Below the pieces are notes generated by a model, which saw only the letters and a list, made by a program, of their open reading frames with translations, had not been told where the DNA came from and did no database searches. From the NCBI GenBank assembly GCA_001931875.2, contig MSJH02000792.1, positions 204,390 through 268,389 of the forward strand: a DNA stretch of 64,000 nt, written 5' to 3'. Below, one piece after another: positions 27,496 through 41,157 of this stretch. Source of the DNA: Byssochlamys sp. IMV 00236 (lineage: Eukaryota; Ascomycota; Eurotiomycetes; Eurotiales; Thermoascaceae). The translations under genes and the position numbers were made by a program. Position 1 is the first letter of the stretch. Each line of letters starts with the position of its first letter.

Positions 27496-29277
27496 TTATA
27501 TCGCATCCTCGGGGATGATCTTGTCGGTCAATGGGATGGATGACGGCCCCTTATAAGTGCGCATCCGGACGAGCCACCAGGCGCCCACGAAAATGGTGAG
27601 ACCGCCGGTGATCAGGCAGGCATAGTTCATCGAACCCGCATCTGTCGGGAGGGCGTACGGGAAGCAGAAAATGACGACAAAGGCGGCGATGTAGATAGAG
27701 GACAGGAGGTTGACAATAAAACCAATGCGTCCCATCCAGAAATGACCTGGTGTGACTGATGACCGCTTGGTGAGAAGATGGGGCAGAATGGCGGCCAGGT
27801 AAGAGAGACTGGAAAGTTGCACGAATGATCCAATGAAGGCCTGGAAAGCAGTCGTCGAACCGACGTAGATGCACGCCAGGATAGTAACGACAACACCGCA
27901 CACGAGGGTGGCGTTGAACGGATTTTGCGTCTTCGGGTTGATATGGCTCAACCAGCTAGGGAAGGGCGTCGCACGGTCGCGAGAGAGCGTCCACAGAGTG
28001 CGTCCGGCCGTCATGTAACAACCAATGCATGTGATAACTGTCGGAATGAATGCAATGATAAGCAGACCAAGCGCTCCTCCCTTGCTTCCCGTGGCCTGCA
28101 GGTAAATCTCAGCGATAGGGAAGTTATATGAGCTGCCCATGACTGCGTCGAGATCGTGAATTGAGTATAATATAGCGACCAGATAAAGGAATCCCGTAAC
28201 GAAGCCAATAGCCATCTGGGCCAGGACGGCTTTGGGGACATTCTTGCTAGGCCTGATCTCGAGTTAGACTAGGAAATCCTGAAATTAGAATCTAAGATCA
28301 CGTGGGTTCTCACCTTGGGATCTCCTCAGCAAGATGGGTGGAAATATCTGGATTGCCCACACTGTACGCTCCATTAAGCATACCGGCAACGAAAACGAAA
28401 CCCTGGCTGGAGTAGCCTGTCAGGTTGTCCCAGTCACGCCAGACGGTGTGCGAGGGTAGATAACCGGCGCCAGTGACATGAGGCATAACTGCGCAGACAA
28501 TGATGGTGATGAATACTCCAGCCAGGATGAAGAAGCCTCCAAGATTGCTGATCACGGGAAGGGCTCTATTCGCGAACAAAACCGTAGCGCAGCAGATGAA
28601 TGAGCAGCTGATGAAGCTCACGAAGACATGCCACGCCTGGGGTGTGAAGTCCGGATGGAACAACGCATACATCGACACCGTCTGGTTTCCGAGGATGGCA
28701 GCCATGGAAGCAGCCCCGAAAACCCAGGCCAGAGCGTTCCACCAGCCAGCAAAGAAACCGCACGGACGACCATATTTGCCCGCAGTGATAGAGGCCCAAT
28801 GGTACACTGATGAGTATGTTAGCAGCAATTATTGAGATCCATATAGATGTGTTATGACATACCACCACTAGACGATGGCATTGCAGACGCCAATTCGGCG
28901 ATAGAAGACGCTACCAACCAATAACAGACCGAAACCGCAATACTGCAAAGAATTAGATCAATGATATCTACAGGGGTAGATCAGCAGCATACAATTCATA
29001 AAGTGCACCAGGAGGTCCTCCATTGCTTAGCGACGCAGTCTATCGGGGGTCAGCCAATGTCTTTAGTGTGCTGGTAGCGGACAGAACTTACAATACTGCC
29101 TCCCGCGGCAGTCCAGGTATTTCCAGTTGTGACGGCAGTAGCACAGATACTGACCAGACTGAAGTTCCGCTCCAGTTCCTGCTTATGACCCGAGGCATTA
29201 ACAACCTCAACATCGTCGTGGTCATCCGCAGCGTTCGCCACTGTCTGCATCTTCTCCGGGGTCCCCTTGTCGGCCAT
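27496..29277 (-). CDS. APC-family permease, choline/GABA transporter-like
   Basis: A plasma-membrane transporter of the amino acid-polyamine-organocation superfamily, in the subgroup with yeast Hnm1 (choline) and the fungal GABA permeases. Exons in coding order are 29277-29092, 29039-28993, 28942-28863, 28806-28314 and 28252-27496 (520 aa), with four very short introns of 50-61 nt. Signature segments are SLVSICATAVTTGNTW near residue 40, LSNGGPPGALYEFI, ASAMPSSSGVYHWAS, AEEIPRPSKNVPKAV between TM6 and TM7, and a NPFNATLVCGV stretch late in the protein. About twelve hydrophobic spans are visible. The substrate cannot be decided from sequence; choline, GABA and polyamines are all possible. Confidence 0.9.
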
Positions 29278-32212
29278 TGTAGACAACCCAACCGTCGGCT
29301 ATTCTATTCTGAACGGGCCCGCGACGAGAAGGGGGGAAAACACAGAAGGAAGAAAGAAAAAAGGGAATTAAGGAGTGTAAGAGTCGTCCAAGGGGGAAAA
29401 AAAGATGGCTCAGCACTGGACTTTAAACGAAGAATTAAGCAACGAGTGAACACAAAATGCTGACGGGGTGTCACCGGGAAGCCACTCCAATCAAAGCAGG
29501 TCAGACTCGATAGAGTTCTTCGAGAAGACGATGTCCACGCGAGTTTTGGCTCAACTGGAACGCCGCCACGTTCAAAAGGAGAATGTTGAACCTGCGGGGT
29601 TGACCATGCTCCCTTTGCAGATGGACTGATAGTGACATCGAGCGTTGCAAAACCAGCAGCAATGCGATTCCCCTTATCTTTAACAACATCCCGGAGTCGG
29701 GATACCGCAGGGGAAAAGGCGTTGAAGACCAATCAGCAATGGTAATGGGCGTCGCAGGTGGCCAAAAAGCCGGCCTGGACCCAAGGGCCATTGCACGGCC
29801 ATGGGGTGGATTCTGATCAAAAGGATCTCTCCGCAGACGCCAGTATGGTTGGTGGACGGGATAGCCATGGACTGGAGAACAGACTGGAGCAGACCCGCGA
29901 TGGCGTTTGTTGCCGTCGATATCGGTCGAGCAGCCGGGGGATAAGTCACGGAGGCCATGCCCGAAAAGGGAGCTCTAGCAGATGGGGTCTTGCGTGGATG
30001 ATAAGCCTGTGTGCGTGTGTTTTGTGATAGTTAGTCAAGACGATGAGATGAAGCTGAAGAACTGTTACTCCGAACTGCCAGCCAGCCCATGCTCAGCCTC
30101 TCTGGGTCAGATTGGATCAATAATAATCATCAGGGTCAGCCTGTCAAACTCTGTCGGCCAGGCGGGTGGTCACGTGGTCCGGCTGCTCGCCACCTGTTCG
30201 TCGGAGCAGGAGATAATAACAATGATAATCATCCATTAACAAACCGTCTTCACTGCTCGATTCTGATCCAAATTTGAGTGTCCTGTCCCTTGCATGGGAG
30301 AAGGACACACGAAAAGACTTTATCCCAACCCCTCCTTCGATGTCAGAACCAAGTATCGCCCATTTGTCCAGTTGATCAGTCCAGCACACTATCCCTTGCG
30401 CACTCCTACGGCAATGGTCTTCCAAGGTCCTGTTGAGTAACCCAAGGAACTAGACATCCACCCCTTGTACGAGGGACTTGAACACATCAAACCTCTAGCT
30501 GGTCTGGAATAGCGACGACTAGTCGAGTGCAACTCTGTTCCTCTTGCAACGACGGAGGATGCACTATCTTGGGAGTCGGACACAGCGGAAGAGGCCGACG
30601 CGGGTATTATTGCCATTCGCAGTATCTACCTGAGGCCCTCGAGATTATTATTCTTCTTACTACTACCTGTGGCTGAGCAGCAGCGCGCGGAGGAAAGAAG
30701 CCTCCCATGCGGCTATTACTTATTGCAGAGCTCTGAGTGCACTGTCTTCAAGCGCGATTGCACGATATGAAACGTGCCGGGAGAGAAGGCTGCGAATATC
30801 GGAAGGCTGAGTAATAGTTTGTAGGCGCATAAAATATCTAATTACCGCAGTTAGGTTGGATGATGACCAGCGGCTATGACAATTTGCGGTGGACTTCTGG
30901 TTGCCGGAACATTGGGTTGCTAACTTAACATCTAGGCGCGATGTCTTGGATCGGACACCGGCCGCTGGACGCTATCGAGCCTGGGGTAGGTACTCCGATC
31001 CGGGTAACTATGTAGTAGAGTAAGTTAAGTTATACTACATGAGTCCAGTTGTATATGGAGGCACGAAGCCACTAGGCCTTACCATGCTCCTGTAGTGAAT
31101 GGCAGCGTCAATGCTCTTTCGATGCATAGACGAGGATGTCTAATACTTGACGCGCTTACGCCGGTACTATGACTTCTCTCGGGTGATGTCCGTATACACG
31201 GTATCATCGTCATGAACGCTAGGGAACTCTGCTTGCTAGCTGCGGCCCACACGAATCCACAGGGCATAGCGTAAGTAGACTCGATACATAGTCTAGCGCT
31301 ACTACCCACGATCTGACTCGCGTGCCACCCCGAACGCAAGATCTGCCCACGTACGTAATTAGATCCTGGACCTTCGCACAAAAGCTGTGGACGGTGGCAT
31401 CTCATATTGATCGACTGCACCTCCAAATCTCCCCTCGAAAGTCGTTGGAAAAGGCATGATATAATTATAGTATATTCCCGGGGCAAAAAAGGGCCATAAC
31501 ATCCATTTTCTGGCCGAACTCGGATCTGATTTCATCATAGCCACAAGCGGTCCAACTGTGGTCTAACTTTCAACCCAAAAATATGGCTGGGAAGATAGGA
31601 TCCATGGCTCAGTTCGAGCGAGCCATTGGAAGAATCTGGATGAAACGGGCTTTATTTGCAAATGCACGCTGATTGTAGGGTCTTCCTGCAAGGGTCGCCC
31701 CGACTCTGTTGTTTAAAGTGCCATGTAAAGCTGCAAACCTTGGGCCCCTTGGGAACTCGCGGGCAATAGTTGCATTCCTGAATCCCACATGGCTTTACCG
31801 ATTGGCCCGGCCTGCTGGTTTTCTGCGATGCGCAATTGAGGCACGCTAAGACTTCGTCTGCGAACTCTCTCCTGATCCGCCCAAAGGAAAAAGTGGCCTC
31901 AGAGGGGCCAAGATCCAAGGGTCCATGGAGGATCGTCAGGTTAGACTTTGGTCCCAGCACCTCCAATAGTCGGATCTGGAATGGGCCCTTTGCCGAAGGG
32001 AATCGATCTTTATTGATATGGGCGACCATTCCCGCCCCTCGTCCCCGTCTGGCACATGTTCCAGATCTTTGGATAATCTTGATAATATAATAATATAGAT
32101 GCACCCTGGGGATCGATCCTAACCACGATCCCACGTCCTGGGTCATCCTCTTTGGTTTGCGACGCGGAGTTCCTCGTGGACTCGCCGTGAGTACGACAAA
32201 GCCGCCACAAAG
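29278..32212. other. Divergent intergenic region between permease and rhodopsin-domain gene
   Basis: 2.9 kb without a supported gene. The open frames overlap on both strands and contain no recognised domain. Short ATAATA repeats occur near 30120, 30215 and 32085. The outer parts probably carry the two divergent promoters. Confidence 0.55.
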
Positions 32213-33601
32213 ATGCCCACCCGAGTCTTTGGGGGGTCCTTTGCCCGCGAAACATGGGCCTTGTACGGGGTGGGCATGTTGGGCGTGGTGTTGCGATTGT
32301 GAGTAAACTCGAACCTGGCAACATTCCTTCTGGTTCTCGAGGATACTAACAGAGACTCTTCGTAGTGTGGCGAGAATCAAACGTCTTGGGATACGGAATC
32401 TGCAAGCGGATGACTACCTGATGATGTTCGCAGTCTTCTGGTATACCTTGCTCTGTGTGGCATTGAATGAAGTCGCTTCAGGAGGAGGTTCCAACTTGAT
32501 GACACCGGAAGAGATCGCTACCATGACACCAAAGATCCATGCGGACCGAGTGACGGGCAGCAAGTGGGTTTTCGTGTCGGAGCACTCCATGGTGCTTACG
32601 ATATGGAGCCTGAAAGCCTGCATGCTGATCATCTATGCCCGTATCACGTATGTCTTGCCTATTGTATTTACATGCTACTTCTCCGCATCGGATCTACTGA
32701 CAGTTGATTTCTGCTTCTAGAGAAGGGTTGAGGCAGCGACGTCTGATCAATTACTGCGCTATCTATGTCGGCCTGGGCTTCGTCGGAACAGAACTCGCGC
32801 TCTTCCTGACCTGCCGCCCACTGTCGGATTATTGGGCTGTGCCAACACCTAACTGTTAGTAGACTCTTTCGCGGATACTTCCATAAAGCATGGATGGCTA
32901 ATATCACTTCAGATCAATGCTCGTCGTACCAGCACTACGAGATCATCCAGGGAGTCTTCTCAATCTCAGCCGATCTGCTCATGCTCTGTGTCGCCATCCC
33001 TCTGCTGATGAGCGTTCGTCTACCGCTGAAGCAGAAGTTGATTCTTCTGCTCCTGTTCGGCATGGGCGCCTTCGTCATCGTCGCTGCTATCCTCACGAAG
33101 GTCTACTGTCTCGTCCCGTGGCTGATCAACTACGTCTACATGAACTGGTATTTCCGGGAAGCGACGGTCGCTATTCTGGTCACCAACATCCCGCTCATCT
33201 GGTCTCTCCTCCGCGACATCTTCCCCGCCCTCAAGAGCTGGACCGGTGGATCAAGAAGATTGACAGAACGGTATCGTTCGGGAGCCTACACCAAGAGCTC
33301 AGTATTTCGCAAATACGGAACGCCCAGTGGAGTGCAGTCAAGCGAATTCGGCATGCGCAGCATGCGAGACTTCGAGCGTGTCGGGTCCTCCCCGTTGAAA
33401 GAGGTCTCGGACGTCAGCATTCGCCAAAGTGAGGAGCGCGAAGCTGTTAGCGACGATGGCTCCGCCCGGGCTCTGAGGATTCGACAGGATATCACCGTTA
33501 CTGTCCAACACGACCATCGAGAGATCGAGCGAGAACATCAACAGAACTGGCCTCTGGGCCAGACGCACGAGGCCCTGGCCGTCGCTGCACCGGAACCTTG
33601 A
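32213..33601 (+). CDS. Fungal rhodopsin-domain integral membrane protein
   Basis: A seven-span membrane protein of the fungal rhodopsin-like domain family, related to Pth11-type receptors but with no CFEM domain; its function is unknown. Exons are 32213-32298, 32366-32647, 32721-32854 and 32913-33601 (396 aa). TM1 ends in LRFVARIKRL, followed by NLQADDYLM, the usual start of loop 1 and TM2. Other family segments are WSLKACMLIIYARIT, ELALFLTCRPLSDYWAVP (with the conserved Cys), CSSYQHYEIIQGVFSISADLLMLCVAIPLL and REATVAILVTNIPLIWSLLRDIFP. The C-terminal 120 residues are a charged Ser/Arg-rich cytosolic tail. I chose the ATG at 32213 because it supplies TM1 and its first intron restores the frame. 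Confidence 0.88.
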
Positions 33602-34423
33602 AACACTTGTACATGCAGCATTCCCTTTCGATTTCCCCCTTTTAGCCTTTTTACCCTTATATACCGTGACTGGTATGTTACGACCCGAGTGGAGGACTGG
33701 CGTTTCGGAACAAGCGATCACCAAAACTGGATCATCATTTTCTTTCTTTCTTGCTACATATTTCTATATATGTACATCCATTTTCTGCCCCTCTTTGGAT
33801 ATTTTCTTTTGCATATTTTTGACGGAGGATCCACATACGACCTAGCGATGTACATGTCTCTCTTAATGAACATAGAGAAGGAAAAAAATAATCCGATTTT
33901 GACGACTACCAAGGTCCCCGGAGAGAAATGTCTGTTTGTATTTTGATCGTCATTTCCCTTTGCCAACAGGAATACATACTATCGAGAGACGACCAAAATC
34001 GTACCTTGGTTGAGCGGTGAATCTTTGGCCCACGATCCGTTGACTATTTCCTCTGTAACCCACTTCTGTCGGATTCCACCAGCGTGCACGGTCTGTGACT
34101 TTTAGTTTTGACGGTTTGACCTCCCAATCCACCAGAGAATTTCCTCAGGCACGACCAATCAGTAGAAATGCCTCACAGATGAGGGAGTTTGGGGGTGTTC
34201 CTGGCATTGTTGGCCTGTGGCTATCGGCAACGGCCGTCGATCGTCCGCCTTTTTTGCCTGCAGACCATGGTTCGTTTGTCGGGATACCACTTACTCCGTA
34301 TTCCGCGCCGGACCTCATGCTGATCATTCAACTCCGTCGACTGCGCGATGCCCTTCTTGGGATGATTTAGTCTTGAGACTTTGACAGTGGCAATCCGTCC
34401 AAGAAGATCCCGGGGAGGAGGGG

Positions 34424-34443
34424 CATGTCATGTCATGTCATGT
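34424..34443. repeat. (CATGT)4 tandem repeat
   Basis: Four perfect 5-base units, followed by a degenerate CAGGT unit, about 20 bases before a TACGGAGTA copy at 34464. Confidence 0.9.
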
Positions 34444-36678
34444 CAGGTCAAGTCACTACGTACTACGGAGTACTCTTGCCCACAAGTAGCAGAGATTTCT
34501 GACAGGTTCGGCTTTCAGGAGAGACTTATTTGATCGCCGATACTTAGCATCACCGACTCCAACTGCCGTGATCAGCAGCAGCAGAAAGCGCCAGTGTGTG
34601 CTCAACGCCCTTGCATCATACCAGCCTTCAATGAGCATGCTCGAGGCTGCCTCAGCTTGAAGCAAGTGTCTTTGACCTCGTCTGCTAACTAACTACCGAG
34701 TTACGATGCAGGAACAGCGTCCCATGCTCAGGAACATACACCCCTTTCTTCATCAAGCGGGATGGAACCACGGTGCTGTCGATTTCTCCTGATACTGTAA
34801 TCCCAAGATTCCGCAACGTCGAGTATTTCTGATCCCGACAACCCGGTATGAACCATCTGGTTCCATGGATGCAAAATGCGCAGCACGAGACTAAAACGGC
34901 GCCACTTCCTGGCTTCTCCAATCAACAGCCAGAAACTAGGACTAAAAATCAATACAACTGTTCATCCAAGCACTTCAACTATCACAGTCAACTCCCCGTT
35001 CTCCACTGAATCAACGCTTTAAGACCCGTGCACTCCGGGGTTTGCGCTCTGCTTGACAAGTTGTCCCGTGTGCACAGTGCACGAATCGACCCAAGGGTCG
35101 CGCACGGGAAAGCATCTGACACTCAGCAGTTGTTGTCGGGGTAAAACGAACCACGGATGCAAAATCCAATAGCCCGATGCTCTGTCAGAACACTTTGGAC
35201 GTTGGCAACAAATCAGACACCTGGCTGCAGCCAACGATCGGCGGCTATTGAATTCTAACTTGTGTCCAGTGCTTAGAGTAGAGTACACCCGCAATACTTA
35301 TCCCCGCGGTGGGGAAGACGAAGCTGGCCGCCAATTCAGCCTCTCCGTTGCTTTCAGAGTCGGTTTCCGGCAGCAAAAAAAGTTTTCATTGAACACTGTA
35401 CTTGAATGTCAATAACACAACACTTTCATCAAGCAGTGATCCAATCTACCAGTGCTACAGTTAATCTGCCGAGCATACGGCGTCCGAATACCGATTACCG
35501 CGTGCGACATCAACTAGAGTATGTTTGCAGTGGCGTTAGATGAGTCAATTATTAGGCTGCTGGACCATCTTTACTCTATTTGGGCCTCAGTCTACACTGA
35601 CGTTCGGTTTTTTAGCCTATGTCAAGCGAGTCAGCGCTGCTATCTCCAAGGTACTACATTATTGTACTGTAGCTAGGTTAGCGTTGCACCTTTCCCTCGG
35701 TCACGATTCACAGACGAACGAGTTCGGATGAGCAGCACGAACTCGTCCACCATTTTCACAGGTCTCTGCTTAGACTAAGCTCATACGGGCTCTGTTGCCT
35801 AAGACGCTAAATCTTGCAGCATAGACTGTCTCGATTGCATATCCTTATTTCGTATACTGTGTTGAGGCAGTCGGCCCTCTGGCTCCTTACATAGCCTAAC
35901 GTCTGCAGAACGAGCTCATCCCTGCTTCGCTCAGGCCGCTCATATGCAACTTTCTTATCTCGCAGTGAACGTCGAATGAACATCAACTGGAAAAGGGCAG
36001 CATGATAGTGACGATTCCCGCGGCTCGAAATTGGGCTTCTGCTTTGACGGCGTGAGTAGGATTTCTGGTCCTGTATTTACTTCTGCCTCTCGGCTCCTCC
36101 CCGGACATCCTTGCATCAGGCCGCATGGCTGGATATGGGGAACGTTCTGGACAACAAGCCGACGAATTCGCGAAGACTTCTTCACCAGCAAGTCTCGCGC
36201 CCGAGACACCGCCAGCTTTTGCCGTATAGACACCCAGCCTTGGAAAGCACCAGTAACTACCCGATGTCGCCATGCACGCTCCAAGCCTCCAACAGCTAAA
36301 TGCGGTGCACGGTCACACGATGGTGGCCTCATCCTCGATCAGCTTAAGCCAGTGTCGGTTTTAAATCAAGCCACGAGGGGTTCCTTGGGGAACAGGGCTC
36401 TCCCCTGCTTAGCGTGCAAGATCCAGGGCCAAGTCCAGGCACCCGCGGCGGTGCTAAGTATGGATTTCTTCGGTTCTCCGCTAATTTAGCTGCTTATCTG
36501 GCGCCAACCTAGTCGATTAGTCTGCCCCAAGACCCTTTGATCTGGGGCTCTCGCTGTCCAACTATATATTTCGCATCAGGGTCTTGCACATTAAACTTCA
36601 TAACAGAGTTTACCCGGCGTACCCTCTTTGCGAGATTGCTCACCTCTCCCAACCACCATGAGCCATGCCCATTGCGCC

Positions 36679-36694
36679 TACGGAGTACTCCGTA
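36679..36694. repeat. Perfect 16-bp palindrome TACGGAGTACTCCGTA
   Basis: Two copies of the 9-mer TACGGAGTA in opposite orientation overlap to form a perfect palindrome between genes. Single copies occur at five other intergenic places in the window. Confidence 0.85.
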
Positions 36695-37260
36695 CAGACG
36701 ACAATAGAGCCTCTTCTCTCCGTTCCCTACTGCTGAAATGAGAAATCCCACGTGGTGGCGGCGCGCGTTTACCGATAGTTCGGAAAATTCTTCACCTTCG
36801 CAACAGCAAACCCGGAAGAAAACACTCTTCTGTTCGGATATACGGACCGAAGTAGCGACTCTACTCTATAATAATAATAATACTGTAATCCATTTGGGCT
36901 TCTTGGAATCTCTCCCTCCGAACTAGCTTCGGCACTCTGCAGTCGGCATATACGGAACTACGGCGTCCTCAAGGCTCACGGAGAACACCCCTGCAATAAT
37001 AATAATTCCTCTCTTCGAATACTACGGAAGTCGGAAGCGCTCCACACCCTCGTGGATCTTCAGGAACACCCGATGAAACGTGTTGCGCGTTTTAAGCTTT
37101 CTTCTAGAAAGGCTTCACCCCTGCCAAGTGGTGAGAAGAAAAAAGAAAACAAATGTAACACTCTAACACGCAGACCCAGAGAAATAATGATCCAGAGAAA
37201 TAACATTAAGGATTCCTTTTCGGGTATGTCGTGGTGGTCGGTTTGCTGTCCCACTCTTTT

Positions 37261-40200
37261 CTTGAAATAGACGTTCTACGTATTAGAGCGGCATATTCCG
37301 CCCAGCCACGCAATATCCCTCGTGCTAGACGGTGGCGGTAACATTATTTTATCGCCGTATAAATTAATATGCGCAGATCTGAGAGGGTCCTTTCCTCTTG
37401 TGCAATTCGCCTGCTTATGAGCACGCACCAAATGTCATTTCGACTCTTCATGGTAGTTATGTAGTATCCATGTGTCAACCTAGTCAACTAACTAACTAGC
37501 CTTTCAATAGTGTAACAAAATTACTCTAAGTCTTTAACAATCCTCGGAATTTTCATAACTGAGGATCTAATCTAATGCAATAGGCATAGATATCTCCTGC
37601 TCGATAATAATTCTCCGCTAGTCCACACCCATCCGTCATGTCATTAAGCAATTGAATCCGATGTTGCCGTCCTTTCACTTAAATCAATTCATTGTTAATC
37701 CTCTGTTAAATATTACCCATGGATCCGTCATAACGCCCAGTTATCATTCCAAATATTTACAGTACATCCTAGTCGTATCTCCTTGCAAATAATGTCTAAT
37801 GCTCCAATTTCCCAAATAGAGACAGAGACATCAGGATGTACGAGGTAAAATATACTACTCTGCAATCCCAAGTAATTCTTAATTATACCTCATGCCAGGT
37901 CTACGTATTGGGTAAAAGAAATCCCACACCATTGGCATTGTACTGGCAAAGTGTAATACTGTACTCCTAAGTTATGTAGTATGAATTTCTCGATTTGTAA
38001 TACAGTCCTTCCAAATTAACAAGACGAATCGGATACAACCTCCACAAGGGAACAATAGAATGTAAACTGCCGATTGTCAGGATATATCATTGGTATAGCT
38101 CTTAATACAATGGATATCTCAATCTCAGAAAAGTACAGTAAAACGTCCTCATCTGCGGCCTCGAGCGTTGAGTATCTAGACCTATTTGCTAAAATGCGCC
38201 ACATCTTATACTCTGCAGTGTTCATATTACTCCCAATCTATGATCGATATTCCCACACACATTGAGAAACGCAAGATAAGAAAAACAAAAAGCAATAAAC
38301 ATCCAACAGCACAAGTATGTATAGCCGTAGTCATAAAACGCCGCCAGTTCGATTATAGGCGTCTTGTTGCCCTATTCGGTCCGCTTTACTTGGGTAACCA
38401 CCTGGATATTCCTCACCCGGAAGTACCACGCATTTGAACTATTTGAATGCTGCAAAGTGAGTATTAAAAATAAACTCGCGTCTTGTATCACTAAAGTTTA
38501 TTGATGTACAGGGGTATCTTGCTTTATGATTAAGTGGGTTGGAAGCGTGGGAATGGTTGTCTCTTATTGCTTGGTATTCCCGGGGTCATATTTAATGGTA
38601 TTTACTGGTGGAAAAGTTGGGGATTTCAATGGTAATGTGTTGTATGGTCTGAATTCTAAGACAAATGCTATAGATCTCCTAGAAAGCCTTTCTTCTCAAG
38701 CGAAGAATATACGTATGTAAATAAGCGGGTGCTTTAAGCTAGAGAGGCGAAGCATACTCGCTAGCTATACTAGATGCCATTAGCGACGAGTTGAGTGACA
38801 GCTTCGAGGAATCAGATGACGAGATTCTCTGAAGATAGCTAATTTTCCCATTAACATTGTCTCGCTATTTGGTTGGAAGCTTATACTGATTCTGAATTAA
38901 TAATACAGAACCAGCAGACCGTGGCCTGCCTTCCAATACCCAGATCACTACCTCATGAAATCTTCGGCTAGCCTGGTCTGGCAACAATCTCATAAACTAG
39001 TCAGTCTAATACTCCGTTTAGCACTTTAGAAGAAACAGCGTTATTCCAGGGGAAGCGGAAACGTTATAATACCTCAAGAACATAGCATTAGCCATGCTAA
39101 ATATCCATTTTAAGATGAGAGGATCACTCGTTGAAGTAAAACATCACCACAATCTACCCCAGGATAGTCCAACCAAATTATAAATCCATCTAGATCTAAT
39201 CTAGATCGCCCTAAGGAATCATCTATCACGCCAACAGCCAGAAGAATTGCATCTAGTGGCAAATATCTTGAAATGCTGAAGCTAGAAGATCTGCCCGGCG
39301 CAAATGGAATATCAAACCAAGGCTCGATACTGATTGCTCCGCTTCCCAGACTCTAGACGGGAATCATACTCGATGAACAATCACTGTACGAGCTTGCTGG
39401 GCTGGGAATTGGAATTCTTCTTAGCGTATGACGAAGCTTTCATCCAACTTTTAGTCTTGGTCTTAGACTGTTGAAATATAGATCTGGACGAGTAAAACCT
39501 ACAAGCTGCCGCTGGTGTAGTCCAAGATGGGTTGGATGGTAAAATCTCCCATCAACAACAGAGTCTATGACGTTACACAGCGGTTTGGGACTCGGTCCCT
39601 TATGTGGTTTTATTTTCTTGCGCAGGGACTATGATGACGTGAAAGTTGAAATGGATATCGTGATCTGCCAATATAGACGTGCTATACGGACATATGTGCA
39701 CCGGTGGCACCTTGCAGCGACACATCACATCGCCTACAAGTATGATTGTTGGAAAGAGCCCGAGAAACAGGTGTTATACAGCTCTTAACGAAACTCAAGA
39801 TTCGTGCATCGTGGCTGTCATGATTATATGACCCTTGGATTCGTCCTCTTGACATCGCTACACACTGCCTTGCGATCTTTGCACGCTGTTAATCCCGGTA
39901 TATAATCCACGCCAGCGTTTGGATCCTGGCTCAAAATACAGTCACTAGACGCCCCCCACCGAAGAGTCTCGATGTTATGCTCCTCTTGTCTTCTGCAATA
40001 TCAATCTATAATTTATCCGGGGGTTGACCTGCTTCTACTTGTACCTCTTCCATTCTATTATTTCATTCTTTGTAAGCAAAAGCAAAAGCAAAAACTACAA
40101 GCATTCCTGTTTTCTTACGAATTTCCATGTCCAGATTACTAATGATCTAAATATGATTCTGATTCTGAATTGCAATTCAAAATGAGACTTGTTACTTCCT

Positions 40201-40950
40201 CTTGTATTTCTTCTGTAGGGCGTATACAGATATCCAAACATGAACTATGACGCTGATCAGCCATCCTAGATCTGAGACCGTCCGTAGTAATAGTAGTAAT
40301 ATTGATTTACGTCCGGCGGGGAGTAGGTGAAGCCTGTGTCCCCTAAGACCTCCCAACGGTATAGGATATGCGAAGCTATGAAACTATGTATATAAATGCA
40401 ATCTTAGAGAACAATTCTAGGATATTAGCGAGTTGATCAAGTCTAGCCCGACATGTACGCGAACTCAGAGTGTGGTGTACAGGAGAAAAAGGGACTCCAA
40501 AGGGCTTATATGACTTTATCCTTTTGCTCTTTTTTGTTTCGTTGGTAGATAATTTCAAGCGGAAACAGGGTTCGAACCTGTGTTCCCTACTATCTTTCTT
40601 TCCGTACTACATAGGGAGAGCCAGAGAATGGCGATCTACAAGATACAAGATCTATGAGAAGATTGAATCTTGATTAGCTAATAAGAATATCAGAGTATGG
40701 GGCAAACCAGGCGGAAACGTGCAGAGATAGCATGCTATGACGAGGTGATAAATGGTTCATTCTCGAACTACAGCCCCTTGTATGTACATATATATTGGAC
40801 AAGTGCAGGAGCTACTGATGTTTTCATACTTTTTGCGCATCTTGTTGAGAGTTACGAGAAATGGCAGAGTAGTATAAAGATCCAATGTCAGGTTTAGTAC
40901 AGTCCCTCGAAGAAACTCATTGATATAGCATAAAATGCGGTGCATCTACG
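37261..40950. other. AT-rich island, probably decayed sequence
   Basis: Base composition drops visibly here. One 60-base line near 37500 is only about 30% G+C, compared with about half in the coding regions. Frames are short and broken. On the plus strand between about 39170 and 39440 there are coding-like fragments interrupted by TAG and TGA codons, and an acidic SDELSDSFEESDDEIL fragment lies near 38780. This resembles a gene or transposon that has decayed, possibly through repeat-induced point mutation, but I recognise no family and see no terminal repeats. Confidence 0.5.
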
Positions 40951-41157
40951 AAGTAGACGCGGTGGACGTTGGCCCGCTCCGCACTTGACCCACCAAAAGC
41001 TGTTGGAGTTCCGCACAGAAAGGCCAGACTAGCTCTCCGCGAACACACCCCTCCGCAGTTCGACAATTATTGCTCTGTCTCCCTGTTCCACAAACACCCC
41101 AGACAGTGAGCTGTCGACATTCCATAACTGCCCAGCCACAGGAGCATACAGCCCGCC

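Larger units (their letters stand above)
33602..37260. other. Gene-free intergenic DNA of ordinary base composition
   Basis: Only short overlapping frames, none with a recognised domain. Visible structures are a (CATGT)4 repeat at 34424-34443, TACGGAGTA copies at 34292, 34464 and 36679, and ATA runs near 36870 and 36995. An open frame of 152 codons at 36031-36489 looks random. Confidence 0.55.

Noticed and set aside
31652..32380. Minus-strand frame of 242 codons upstream of the rhodopsin-domain gene
   Set aside because: It overlaps the first exon and intron of the better supported plus-strand gene and has no domain; it starts at a non-ATG codon or an internal ATG.
36031..36489. Plus-strand frame of 152 codons in the 33.6-41.1 kb gap
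   Set aside because: Composition looks random and competing frames on the other strand are similar in length.
38526..38720. Short hydrophobic frame in the AT-rich island
   Set aside because: Only 64 codons, no domain, and flanked by stop-rich sequence; treated as part of the decayed island.
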